Assembly: GCF_026914185.1 (NCBI RefSeq)
Contig: NC_070564.1
Span: forward strand, 5,022,001-5,086,000
Direction of reading: 5' to 3'
Length of the DNA: 64,000 nt
DNA from: Puccinia triticina
Taxonomy: Eukaryota > Basidiomycota > Pucciniomycetes > Pucciniales > Pucciniaceae
Every line of letters starts with the position of its first letter. Position 1 is the stretch's first letter. A model generated the notes under the pieces. The model searched no databases, was not told the origin of the DNA, and saw only the letters and a list, made by a program, of their open reading frames with translations. Position numbers and translations under genes: made by a program. Positions 56,246 to 64,000 of the stretch are shown one piece after another.

Positions 56246-57069
56246 TAAAAAGTTTGGAGCAACTGAAAGTTCATTTCTAATCAGAAGCTGGTACAAATAT
56301 AGCGCTAGACAACATAGAGTGAGAAACAAAATGGGTCTGGGCTATTGTACCTGAAATCAACTCGAGGCGGACTCAAGTTGGTGTAGGGTTTGACTGGGGA
56401 GATGGGAAGAGGATGGCTGGGCAAACTCCGTGCGGGTTCGCTAAGGGGTTTGGTTATGAGGTGTGCTGTTATCCATGCAACGGTTCAAGTCAGCTACGGG
56501 AACGCGAGCCTCTTCTCCATCTCTGTCTTGTCTTTGACTCACGGGTATATGGCGATGTCAGTTTATAACTTTTGCCTTATCCCTACGGCAGAGCTCAGTC
56601 GTGCTGCTTTGGTCTGCTTGACAAACGGGGTTTGTTCAAGTCAGCTGTTTTCTGTTGTCTGTCTGGAGTCTGGGGACGGATCACTCACCTGTTGTTAGAC
56701 TGTTTGTGATCCTGGCTATAAGGGTGTCCTTTGGTTTGTTGCCAAGTCGTTCCGCAAGTGTTCTGGTATAGAACAAGATTCAGTCAGCCTTGCAAGAAGT
56801 CTGCTGTAATCTTATCTCTGGGATGTACAAGGTTCTAACCTCTGGGGATGGCTTTGTCTTGGCTTTGGCCGGGACGGCTGCCGATGATGGTTTGGGTTCT
56901 GTGTACGACAGGGCAATACTTTTTAGTTTTTCTGGTCTGGGTTAGGTTTGGGACTGCGAAAGGTGGCTTAACGCTTACCTTTCTTAGCAGCTGGGTTTTG
57001 GGGTCTGTTTTGCCGCGCGAGCTTCCTGTGCGGTTGCTGCGGGTCGGGGTCTAATCCGGTATTCTCACA
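56246..57069 (-). repeat. Copia 5' LTR
   Basis: 824 bp, same length as the 3' LTR and about 99% identical by eye. Confidence 0.93.
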
Positions 57070-57074
57070 TGATC
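57070..57074. other. Copia target-site duplication, right
   Basis: TGATC, matching 51174-51178. Confidence 0.9.
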
Positions 57075-57225
57075 TTCTTTGCAACGGGTTTGTAATTTGT
57101 TGCAAACGCCAGCATTTCCCCATGCTTCCACGCGTCTACCAGAGCCTTCTGCCCAGCAAGTCGGAGACCGCACTCCAAAAGAGACCAGGTACGGCGCTCG
57201 CCGTCATCCGAAAACGGCGCTTTGT

Positions 57226-57337
57226 CTGCAAAAGAAAGGCCAGACAGACGTCCATTGCTCACGAGTGTGGCACGCGGTAGAGTTTTTGAAAACAGGGTGG
57301 CATCTAGCCCGGAGGTGCATAACTGGGAGGAACTTAC
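57226..57337 (-). other. Intron-like repeat, copy 2 (inside Gypsy pol)
   Basis: 112 nt: GTAAGTTCCTCCCAGTTATG, CACCTCCGGG, GCCACACTCGTGAGC, then CTTTCTTTTGCAG. The unspliced frame is open and 112 is not a multiple of three, so splicing would shift pol. Confidence 0.5.
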
Positions 57338-57404
57338 TTTTAGTTCCCCCAACCCCCCCGTAATACCAAAATACACAAATCCCCCTTCCGCCGCCATGCA
57401 AAAA

Positions 57405-57640
57405 TCATCTAGTTTCACCTCATTGCGGAGGGTCTTTAGTTTTCCCTTGTTGCGGAGGCTCGGGAGTTTAGGCTCATCGCGGAGTCGAACTAGATTACCC
57501 TCATTGTGGAGGACGCCATAAGACGTATCTAGTTTATCCTCTTCACAGAGACTGGGTTCAAAGGCTAGTTTTTCCTCATTGCGGAGGCGAAGTTGAACCA
57601 ATAGATTATCCTCATTACTGGGACGCTCCGCAAGCAACGT
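57405..57640 (-). repeat. Degenerate in-frame repeat in Gypsy pol spacer
   Basis: CTCATTGCGGAGG and variants recur about every 30-60 bp on the plus strand; read on the minus strand they encode LRNE(E/V)KL-like units (LRNEEKL, HNEGNL, LRDEPKL, LRNKGKL, LRNEVKL). Confidence 0.7.
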
Positions 57641-57654
57641 TGGGCAATCCAAAA

Positions 57655-57763
57655 CTGAAACGAAGGACAAAACACGGGGGCGGCTCACGAATGTGGCAAA
57701 CGTAGAGTTTTTGACAACAGGGGTGGCATCATGCCCGGAGGTGCATAACTGGGAGGAACTTAC
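57655..57763 (-). other. Intron-like repeat, copy 3 (inside Gypsy pol)
   Basis: 109 nt: GTAAGTTCCTCCCAGTTATG, CACCTCCGGG, GCCACATTCGTGAGC, then TTCGTTTCAG. Starts 426 bp (142 codons) from copy 2. Unspliced frame is open. Confidence 0.5.
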
Positions 57764-58098
57764 TTTTAGTTCTCCAGTCCTCTGCGGATACCCAAAATCC
57801 TCCAAAATAACCCATGCCTTGAGATCTTGACCCAAAATTGCCCCACGCGCGTCCGAAGCGGAGCCAAAAGTTGAAGAAGAGATGAAAGAAGTCAAGGGAT
57901 GAGACAAACCATAAACAGGGCCTATTTTATTTTTGATTTCGTGGGTTTTGAACTGTTTTTGAGATTTAGTGTTTTGATTATCTTGAGAAGCCGGAATCAG
58001 AGGAAAAGAAAAACTTGGATCCTCTTGAGGCTGAGTTGAACCAGCGGCGCGAATGCGAGGTCCTATATTAAAACGGCCGCTTCCCGGTTCAACATCCT

Positions 58099-58614
58099 TC
58101 ATAAAAAATGATGGCCCTCCGTAGGTTCTTCGCGGACCTTTCCCATCCGGGTTAGCACCGCCTTCCTCCCCTTCCCAGGAAAATCCCTCTCCCAGCGTCC
58201 TTGATCAGTTGCACAGAGGGAGATTTCAATCTGTCGGCCGTCGGAATCAGGCAGCAGGATCTTCTCCCCGCTGCGGCCGGAGAAAATGAGTGTTGCTTCG
58301 AAATTGATGAGAAAAGGGCGGCCCAGAATGATTGGCCCTTCTGCGCGAGTGATCCAGAAATGACAGGATCCAAGAATTGTACGCCCCACTCGAATCTGGA
58401 CGTCTTCAGCGACTCCCACAAGCTCGCACGATTGATTGCCAATACCGTACACGGCTGAGCTGAAGTTAACACGGGGACTGATGCTAAATTTATTTGCCAT
58501 TGCATCTGAGATCAGATTCAGCTGTGATCCTGAATCAATGAGAGGGGAAGCAACACTCTCCTCGTCACCAATCAAACAGGGAAGAAAGCCCAACGGGCAG
58601 GAATACAGGCGCAA
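58099..58614 (-). CDS. Gypsy protease
   Basis: Retropepsin-like aspartic protease: active-site ASPLIDSGSQLNLIS followed by VYGIGNQSCELVGV, a VQIRVGRTILGSCHFWI strand pair and the IILGRPFL flap-end motif. Cleaves the Gypsy polyprotein in related elements. The frame overlaps the end of gag by 43 nt at -1, and its stop TGA directly follows a TTTTTTA heptamer, so both borders look like programmed -1 frameshift junctions. No internal stop. Confidence 0.85.
   Translation of the reverse strand: MRLYSCPLGFLPCLIGDEESVASPLIDSGSQLNLISDAMANKFSISPRVNFSSAVYGIGNQSCELVGVAEDVQIRVGRTILGSCHFWITRAEGPIILGRPFLINFEATLIFSGRSGEKILLPDSDGRQIEISLCATDQGRWERDFPGKGRKAVLTRMGKVREEPTEGHHFL
58102..58108 (-). promoter_or_regulatory. 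-1 ribosomal frameshift site U UUU UUA
   Basis: On the minus strand the protease frame reads CAT TTT TTA TGA. The heptamer T TTT TTA is in the canonical X XXY YYZ phase, and a -1 slip places the ribosome on ATG AAG, the first codons of the pol frame. Confidence 0.65.
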
Positions 58615-60251
58615 TCGCCTCCGGGTCCTTCAGGGTCGGGAACTTCCGCCAGCAGGGTTCCAAACGCCACCTTGAGGTCCTCTTCGCCAACTTCCACGCG
58701 CCGCTTTGAGACCCATTTCTTCATTCCCTCCGCCAACGAAGGGGAAGCCGCCAAGAGCTCAGAGACTGTTACGCCCGGAATTGGAAGGTTGAATATCTTC
58801 TTCAACATCCCTTCGGCAGCCTGAGGGTGATCCTTGCTGACCCCTCTCTCGAATCTGACCTTTGGGGCGGGAGCTTTAGCTTTGGCCTGCGATCCTGACG
58901 CTTCAACGTTCGGGGAAGACGCTTTTTCTTCGGTCTGTGTCGCCAGAACTCTCTCGAACAACCCAGGCTGATCATCCATGCCCTTGTCGTCGGATTCAAC
59001 AGGCACCTTCGACGCCTTTCGCACTGGCTTGCGCGCCGCAGTAGGCGGGATCATCGGAGCCTTGTAAGGCTTGGGTGCTTCATGTTTCTTCCTCGCAGGA
59101 TCAGCCTCGTAGGTACCAGAGAACGACTGAGAAGAAATGGCTGGAGGGTACCAGGGCTCAAGCGCGCCACAAGTAGCGCGAAATTCAGGAGAAGTTGCCG
59201 CTGCCGAGGCTTTAGGCTGATAGGACGCCACCACGTGCCGAATCGGGCGTGACGAGTCAAAGGGGATCAAGGCTCCATTGGGAAGGAAAAAATTGCTGCC
59301 CTTCTGCTCCACGAGGTTGGCCTCTTTGTCCTTGGCCAGCTCCATACAGCGCCCTGTGCCGTGTCCTTCGCGATGGCAATAATAACAGACCAAGGGGCCG
59401 CGAGGATCACGTGGGATACCAGGCGCTGCAGAGGCACCCTTAACCACGAACTTCTTCTCCAAACGCTGCTTGAAAGACTGCAGCATCTTGGAGATTTCGT
59501 CTACTGTGGCAGGGGTTTTATCGGAGACAGGAGCGTCCTTAGGACGCCGATTGTCCTCCATCTTTTGCATGATGTCGTTAGCCGTCTTAAAATCTGATTT
59601 TGGGATGGCGACAGGCTCGGGTTTGATCTGCTCGGAGGTGAAGGCCACCTCTTCTTCCATCTCCGACTTGACGGCTGCCCTGAGTTCGCTGAGTACCGGC
59701 AAACAATAACGTCCATCCAGTGTCTTGACCATCTTCTTTTCCTTAACCAGATACGACTTGATACGCTGTTGAAAGGCCAAAGAAAACGAAAAGAAGAAAT
59801 GATCTACTGCCAAATCCTCGGAAGACAGGTGCTGATAGCGAATCAAATACGACAGGATGACGTCAAAAACTGATTTGAACACTTGGTACGCGTCCAAAGT
59901 AGAAATGCCGCCCTTGGCGGTCCACGTATCTCTGAGAGCTTGCAGATCTGCAACAGTGTAGCGGACTAGGTCAACCTGACCCCAACGCTTGATCATCTGC
60001 TTGCGGAGAGTGGTCCACGACTTTATTGCGTAGCCGCTCATATCCCACACAGCATCCTGGATGTCCTCGCTCCCGAGAAAGGAAGGGATCTGGAGGACCT
60101 TGTCCTTGTCGGACGCGCCATCCAAGTTGGCCGCCAACTCATACTGGCGTAAGAAGGCTTCGACCCGCGTCCTGGTGAACTTGAGAGATTGATCTTGCGG
60201 CTTGATTTTTACCATCTTGCGCGATGGTCCGGCGTTTTGAGGTGTATCCAT
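58572..60251 (-). CDS. Gypsy Gag
   Basis: 559 codons from the ATG at 60251. A retrotransposon gag capsid-like region lies near the N-terminus (FLRQYELAANLDGASDKDK, LRKQMIKRWG, HFFFSFSLAFQQRIKSYLV). A CCHC zinc knuckle CYYCHREGHGTGRC lies around residue 290, for RNA packaging. The rest is Pro/Ala/Lys-rich. The ATG sits seven bases after a candidate 3' splice site (CACCTAG), so the leader may be spliced. No premature stop. Confidence 0.9.
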   Translation of the reverse strand: MDTPQNAGPSRKMVKIKPQDQSLKFTRTRVEAFLRQYELAANLDGASDKDKVLQIPSFLGSEDIQDAVWDMSGYAIKSWTTLRKQMIKRWGQVDLVRYTVADLQALRDTWTAKGGISTLDAYQVFKSVFDVILSYLIRYQHLSSEDLAVDHFFFSFSLAFQQRIKSYLVKEKKMVKTLDGRYCLPVLSELRAAVKSEMEEEVAFTSEQIKPEPVAIPKSDFKTANDIMQKMEDNRRPKDAPVSDKTPATVDEISKMLQSFKQRLEKKFVVKGASAAPGIPRDPRGPLVCYYCHREGHGTGRCMELAKDKEANLVEQKGSNFFLPNGALIPFDSSRPIRHVVASYQPKASAAATSPEFRATCGALEPWYPPAISSQSFSGTYEADPARKKHEAPKPYKAPMIPPTAARKPVRKASKVPVESDDKGMDDQPGLFERVLATQTEEKASSPNVEASGSQAKAKAPAPKVRFERGVSKDHPQAAEGMLKKIFNLPIPGVTVSELLAASPSLAEGMKKWVSKRRVEVGEEDLKVAFGTLLAEVPDPEGPGGDCACIPARWAFFPV

Positions 60252-60257
60252 GATAAT

Positions 60258-60362
60258 CTAGGTGAACAAAAGAGATGATTGAAGGAGGCTCATAGCTGTG
60301 GCAACGTAATGCTTCGAAAAACGTAGTTGAGCCCTGGAGGTGCACAAACTGGGAGGACTTAC
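60258..60362 (-). other. Intron-like repeat, copy 4 (Gypsy 5' leader)
   Basis: 105 nt: GTAAGTCCTCCCAGTTTGTG, CACCTCCAGGG, GCCACAGCTATGAGC, then TTTTGTTCACCTAG just upstream of the gag ATG. Here splicing would leave the coding frame untouched, so it is the most credible true intron of the four. Confidence 0.6.
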
Positions 60363-60442
60363 TTCTAGTCTCCTGTGCCTCCGCCACTGAAACCTAAAAA
60401 AAAGAAGAAGACCGCCAAGCGTCTCGAAACCGTGAAAATTGG

Positions 60443-60494
60443 CGAGACTGTAAATCTTGAGGTTGCTGGTTCAATCCCGGCTCGGGGGACCAAA
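60443..60494 (-). promoter_or_regulatory. Gypsy primer-binding site within a 50-nt tRNA-Tyr-derived segment
   Basis: On the plus strand, 60443-60492 reads as tRNA positions 27-76: a 17-nt anticodon arm (CGAGA-CTGTAAA-TCTTG, anticodon GTA), a 5-nt variable loop, a T arm GCTGG-TTCAATC-CCGGC, acceptor strand TCGGGGG, discriminator A and CCA. All stems pair. Two A follow, then the LTR. The CCA is added after transcription in eukaryotes and there is no anticodon-loop intron, so this derives from mature tRNA-Tyr copied by reverse transcriptase. It is not a tRNA gene: the 5' half is absent. Confidence 0.8.
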
Positions 60495-61202
60495 TGTGGA
60501 ACTCCGTCCGGTGCAGGCCGGCGGCAGTTAGTTGGAGGGGAATGGGGGAAAATAAATTTTATGTGCCCTCCGGGTGATGGTTGGGATGAGCAATGAGGAT
60601 CGGTTAAGCGTTGAGGTTTGGGGGGTGGGAAGATTTTACAACGGCGTTGAGCGCGCGTCGGCGGTTTGTTGTTTTGAGGGAAGAAGAAAGCCCAGATTAA
60701 GGAAGAGATTCTCAAGGATCAATAAGATTCAGTATGGCGCTTTGGAGGGCGCCAGATAATGATTGATAAACTTCTGATGGATTCCTAATGGGATCAGCTA
60801 GGTTCCATGCCCCCCTTCCTCTGAGTTTGTGGGCGAACTCAGACTCCAGGAAGAGCCGCGCACTGCGGACCCGTCATCACGCCCCGCACATGCACAAGCT
60901 TCAACACACACAACACAAACAAGAAACAAAAGAAATAAAGCCAAACCCTTCCCACTGTAACCATCCAACGCGCGCAGTAAAGGAAAGAAAAAAAAATCAA
61001 AGTGTAAAGAAAACAAAACACCAAGAGAGAGAAAAAAAAGAAAAGAATAAAAGAAGATTGAAAAGCTCCTGAGACGTCTTGAGGGAGATGCCCGCCGCGC
61101 CACCAGAGATCTTGATGCCTTGAGGGTTTGATCTTGACGTCCTTCCGCGCGCCGCGCCGCAAAATGAGAGTTGTCCCTGCGTGTACCAAATGGCGCACCA
61201 CA
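60495..61202 (-). repeat. Gypsy 5' LTR
   Basis: 708 bp, same ends as the 3' LTR. Right border ACGT (61203-61206) is the partner of ATGT at 47244-47247. Confidence 0.92.
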
Positions 61203-61206
61203 ACGT

Positions 61207-62637
61207 TGCGGTGGCGCTGGGCAAGACAAAACAGCACCTTGGGACCCACATTGACCTCATGGATGCGAATGGTCTCATCAAGTGGCAGGGGGCCGTCAAG
61301 AAGCACGCCGTATTTGGCGTTGGACGGAACACAGTGATTGCGTCCGATGCGGATTTTGATTCTTACGTGGACGCCATCCTAGCTAACCCAAACTCCGAGG
61401 TCATCATCAGGGTGATCATGGCTGACCCCCGCCGGACCGCCAAGGAGCGCAAAAGTGTGAGTTCTCTTGCACAATCTTTCTATTCCGCACTCTCCCGCTT
61501 GGACTGACATGCGTGCTACTTGCTGGGCAGGAGCGCGCTCAGTCCGATGCCCTGGCGATAGCCTATGGGTCCAACAACGACTGATTGGCCCTCAAAAGGA
61601 CCAGCGCCCAAGTGGCCCGCAACGTAAGTCTTTTGTTTTGTTGTGTTACCTTCATACCTGGGAGGGGGCTGATTTGTTTGGTTTGTCAGCCCCATGCAGA
61701 TGTTGATGCCCAGGAACGGATGAGGATCACCAAAGAGCTGTACAAATATCACCGTCAGCTCTACGGGGGCAATCGGGAGTTGATGCGCGTCAAGGACCCC
61801 GCAGACCCCGCAAGATCGTTCTGTGTGACGGCCGATGGGTATAAGACATGGAGCATGGCGATCTTGCACGGCGCGCGCGGGGTCAATCAGGATACCCCAC
61901 CAAAAACCGACCAGTTTGTCTCCGAGAACGAGGCCGTGTACACCTTGGCCGAGTTGGCGGCTCAGGCGACCAATCGGCTCTCCAAGCACAAGTCCGCCGC
62001 CGCGGCCCAAGAGATTTCGCCATCCGGTCCGCCGACGCACGTGTCCTCGGCCCCTTCTGTGGCAAAGGCGCCGCCTTGCCCACCTGTCTTTGCTTCGGTG
62101 GCCCAACAACCGAGCTTGCCTGGGGCGGCGTCCACCCTCCCACGCTCGCCTGCCGACGCAGCCCACCCCAGCCGGGCTACGTTGCCCCCCGCCGGCGGCG
62201 ACTCGACGCCGGCCTCGCCTGTGTATACCCCGGCCCAAAGAACCTTGTCAGGCCGATTTATACCGCCCCGACTCGTATCATCCGCTCCAGGTGTGCATCC
62301 CTGTCCCCCGGCCGCGGACGGCATGCCCTTTGCGTCGCCCACGAAGGCCTCTGGGCATCCGGTCATCCCACCGCTCATCGGGACAGAGGGGGGGCCAGAC
62401 GAGCTCGAGATCTCCGACTCAGAGGATGCCCCATTCAGCCCTTTTGCCTCCCAGCGCGGGGTTTCGACTCGTCACAACAGCCTGGCGAGTACAGATATTG
62501 AGATTCTCCCGCCTCCAAAGTCTGAGGTGGATTGCAAGGGCTACGTGCACCGATCTCCCGCTCGCAAGATTGCCCGCAGCCCACACGGGGAAGGGATTGC
62601 CCACACCATCAGCCGCCTAAACTTTGGCAGGCCTTGA
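61207..62637 (+). pseudogene. 3' part of the unrecognised gene split by the Gypsy element
   Basis: Exons 61207-61456, 61531-61623 and 61690-62637 (donors GTGAGT and GTAAGT, acceptors CAG). The protein includes VALGKTKQHLGTHIDLMDAN and KHAVFGVGRNTVIASDADF, a globular-looking start; then QERMRITKELYKYHRQLYGG; then a long Ser/Pro/Ala-rich tail. A TGA at 61582-61584 interrupts exon 2 after YGSNND, in addition to the transposon split. The last intron (66 nt) is open in frame. Not recognised. The next frame (62624-63184) may be its continuation after a one-base shift. Confidence 0.6.
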
Positions 62638-63184
62638 TCGCCTACAGGGGGCCGGCCCGTCTCGCCCACTCGCTTCTCGTTCCCGCTCGGATTTAATGGC
62701 CTCCTGGATCACCGAGTCTGTACCCACAGCAAACTATCCGCTCAACGACGCGGGGAAGGCCCTCACGATTGAGGGTTTCCTGGATTTATCATGCTTTGAA
62801 AAGGGCGATGTGATCACCCGTGGCTTACTGGCGATGTCCCACATCCGCCGATGGGATTTCTTCCTCCAGACGTCGCCCCGGGAGTTGGAGACAAAACTCG
62901 GTTTCCCGTACCCGATTGCTTGCCAACTGATCAAGGGGGCCAATTGGCTGATCCCCACCCACGTCATCGTCCCAAACCCAAAAGGACATACCACGGCGGC
63001 CACCCAACCAGACTTGGGCGTCCACCCCCCCGCCAATGTCCCTGAAGCCACCGGTTCCAAACACGAGGCCACCAGCACGGCAACCGTAGGACTCGCCGGC
63101 GCGTCAGCCTGCGTCAGTGGTCCTGCTGCTCCCGCGCCAACTGGGTCCCTGGACATCCCTGCAGACGCTTCCACTTCCGCGTGA
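62624..63184 (+). CDS. Unrecognised protein segment, possibly the C-terminus of the broken gene
   Basis: The frame overlaps the end of the previous one at a different phase. Residues GKALTIEGFLDLSCFEKGDV through LLAMSHIRRWDFFLQTSPRE to KLGFPYPIACQLIKGAN form a compact helical segment with the spacing of a SAM-like or DNA-binding helical bundle (inference from pattern only). The remainder is Ala/Pro/Thr-rich. Either a separate small gene or the original C-terminus displaced by an indel near 62630. Confidence 0.45.
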   Translation: MAGLDRLQGAGPSRPLASRSRSDLMASWITESVPTANYPLNDAGKALTIEGFLDLSCFEKGDVITRGLLAMSHIRRWDFFLQTSPRELETKLGFPYPIACQLIKGANWLIPTHVIVPNPKGHTTAATQPDLGVHPPANVPEATGSKHEATSTATVGLAGASACVSGPAAPAPTGSLDIPADASTSA

Positions 63185-63359
63185 TGTGCCTACCGGTGCC
63201 GCCACCAAATAGTTTTACTGTTTTTATCCTCCTTTTATTGTTTGGATCCTTTTTTAGTTATCACTTTGTTTCCTGCTGCCGATACCGTAATAAACAGGTC
63301 GGACTTGGTTAAAATGTAGGCCATGTGAGATCCAAATGGCCTCCCGGGGGCAACTCAAT

Positions 63360-63640
63360 GCATAGGCGGAGGCCTTTGGTGTGCAGAATCAGCCCCCAGG
63401 CACGAGGGAGGACTTGGCTGTGCACAACCAGCCCCCAGGGCCGAGTGACGACTTGTGTACAGAATCCGCCCCCAGGCCCGAGTGAGGACTTGTGTGTAGG
63501 AACGGCGCCCAGGGCCAAGAGAGGCCAAGAGAGGACTTGAGTGCAAAAACCGCACCCAGGGACAACTGATGACTTGTGTGCAGGAACAGGGCCCAGGGAC
63601 CCCAGCGTCAAGCAAGGACTTAGGCGGCGGATATGCGCAA
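63360..63640. repeat. Degenerate ~45-bp minisatellite
   Basis: GAGGACTTGTGTG...CCCCCAGG-type units recur about six times (near 63395, 63440, 63480, 63530, 63565 and 63610) with variable spacing. Non-coding. Confidence 0.7.
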
Positions 63641-64000
63641 GATCAAATGCCCCCCCCAGGGGCGACTTGGGCCTTGGTGGCAGAGGCCTCGCGCCGCCAG
63701 AGGCTACCTGAGTCACCGGCGAGGAACAGATGCTCATTGTTTGTACGGTAGGATAAGTCATGCATTTTTATTTAGCATCATAAAAGCAATTTCAGTTGCT
63801 CGGGCGTCAAAGGCCAAGCAACAATGACAATAGGAAAGATAAAAAGATAATGCAATACAATATGAAAGATAACAGAGCAGCCACAAGTCTTAGAGAATAT
63901 AAAAGATACTCAGGCCCCCCGCGCGTCTTCTCACATCACTCCTGCCGAGTAGCCACTGCCGAGGAAGAGGTTCCTCATCATCTGAGGATTGGCGACATTG
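63641..64000. other. Intergenic, no gene seen
   Basis: No supported feature up to the window end. Confidence 0.5.

Larger units (their letters stand above)
51179..57069 (-). mobile_element. Ty1/Copia LTR retrotransposon nested in Gypsy pol
   Basis: 5891 bp with 824-bp LTRs at both ends and a perfect 5-bp duplication TGATC outside them. The single polyprotein order gag-protease-integrase-RT-RNase H is Copia type. LTRs differ at only about ten positions by eye (roughly 99% identity), so the insertion is young and later than the Gypsy's own. A dead relative of the same family is at 961-2001. Confidence 0.95.
57075..58102 (-). pseudogene. Gypsy pol, proximal part (spacer before RT)
   Basis: Open from the slippery site at 58102 down to the Copia border; removing the Copia and one TGATC leaves the frame continuous into 51173 and below. 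The sequence is not enzyme-like: an N-terminal PSFSFPLIPASQDNQN region, two copies of GELKVSSSQLCTSG 142 codons apart, and a run of RNE-K-L repeats between them. It ends with LVDAWKHGEMLAFATNYKPV. Begins at -1 relative to the protease frame. Confidence 0.75.
47248..61202 (-). mobile_element. Ty3/Gypsy LTR retrotransposon, host of a nested Copia
   Basis: Minus-strand element bounded by LTRs at 47248-47969 (3' LTR) and 60495-61202 (5' LTR), both TGTGGAAC...CACCACA. Gene order on the minus strand is gag, protease, RT, RNase H, integrase, so Gypsy type. A Copia element (51179-57069) interrupts pol with a 5-bp TGATC duplication; without it the element is about 8.1 kb. At least four in-frame stops in pol (50956, 50176, 50089 and 48697) show it is dead. 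It carries a tRNA-Tyr-like primer-binding segment at 60443-60492 and four copies of an intron-like repeat. It interrupts a plus-strand gene (46814-47247 / 61207 onward). Confidence 0.92.

Noticed and set aside
60443..60492. Functional tRNA-Tyr gene
   Set aside because: Only positions 27-76 are present, CCA is encoded, and it sits exactly between Gypsy leader and LTR. It is a primer-derived segment.

Overview
The window looks like a repeat-rich basidiomycete chromosome segment, most likely from a rust fungus (Pucciniales). That assignment is inference. It rests on genes cut by many short GT-AG introns (about 50-140 nt), AT-rich intergenic DNA, and a mix of Copia, Gypsy, Helitron, hAT and small inverted-repeat elements, many carrying C-to-T or G-to-A type inactivating changes. 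No bacterial features, rRNA genes, complete tRNA genes or CRISPR arrays were seen.

Layout. 1-10.2 kb: no host gene; a dead Copia fragment, a GC-rich tandem satellite, several short perfect palindromes, a 1.9 kb fold-back element, and copies of a small inverted-repeat element (family A). 10.25-17.5 kb: the only clearly intact host genes, a seven-beta-strand methyltransferase (plus strand, 3 exons) and URB2, a 60S ribosome biogenesis factor (minus strand, 7 exons, 1522 residues), arranged tail to tail. 18-33 kb: a Helitron Rep/helicase gene (two premature stops) surrounded by three same-strand paralogues of a small OB-fold-like protein family with matching exon sizes and phases, plus a relic of a fourth and a divergent minus-strand one. 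Two oppositely oriented copies of a CACTCC-rich inverted-repeat element (family B) bracket this block. 33-46.8 kb: a dead hAT transposase, weak hypothetical ORFs, a truncated second Helitron on the minus strand, a 47-bp x 4 minisatellite and an isolated BED zinc-finger exon. 46.8-63.2 kb: an unrecognised gene broken by a minus-strand Gypsy element (LTRs 722 and 708 bp), itself broken by a minus-strand Copia element (824-bp LTRs, perfect TGATC duplication, one uninterrupted 1427-residue polyprotein). 63.3-63.65 kb: a degenerate minisatellite.

The most interesting signals are: (1) the tandem OB-fold family around the Helitron, which may supply single-strand DNA binding for rolling-circle transposition; (2) two retrotransposons that both seem to be primed by tRNA-Tyr(GUA), the Gypsy with a 50-nt tRNA-derived segment ending in a non-genomic CCA and the Copia with an anticodon-loop half-tRNA site; (3) four copies of a roughly 100-nt hairpin/intron-like repeat inside the Gypsy; (4) a canonical U UUU UUA -1 frameshift site between the Gypsy protease and pol frames; (5) the fold-back element with a palindromic core.
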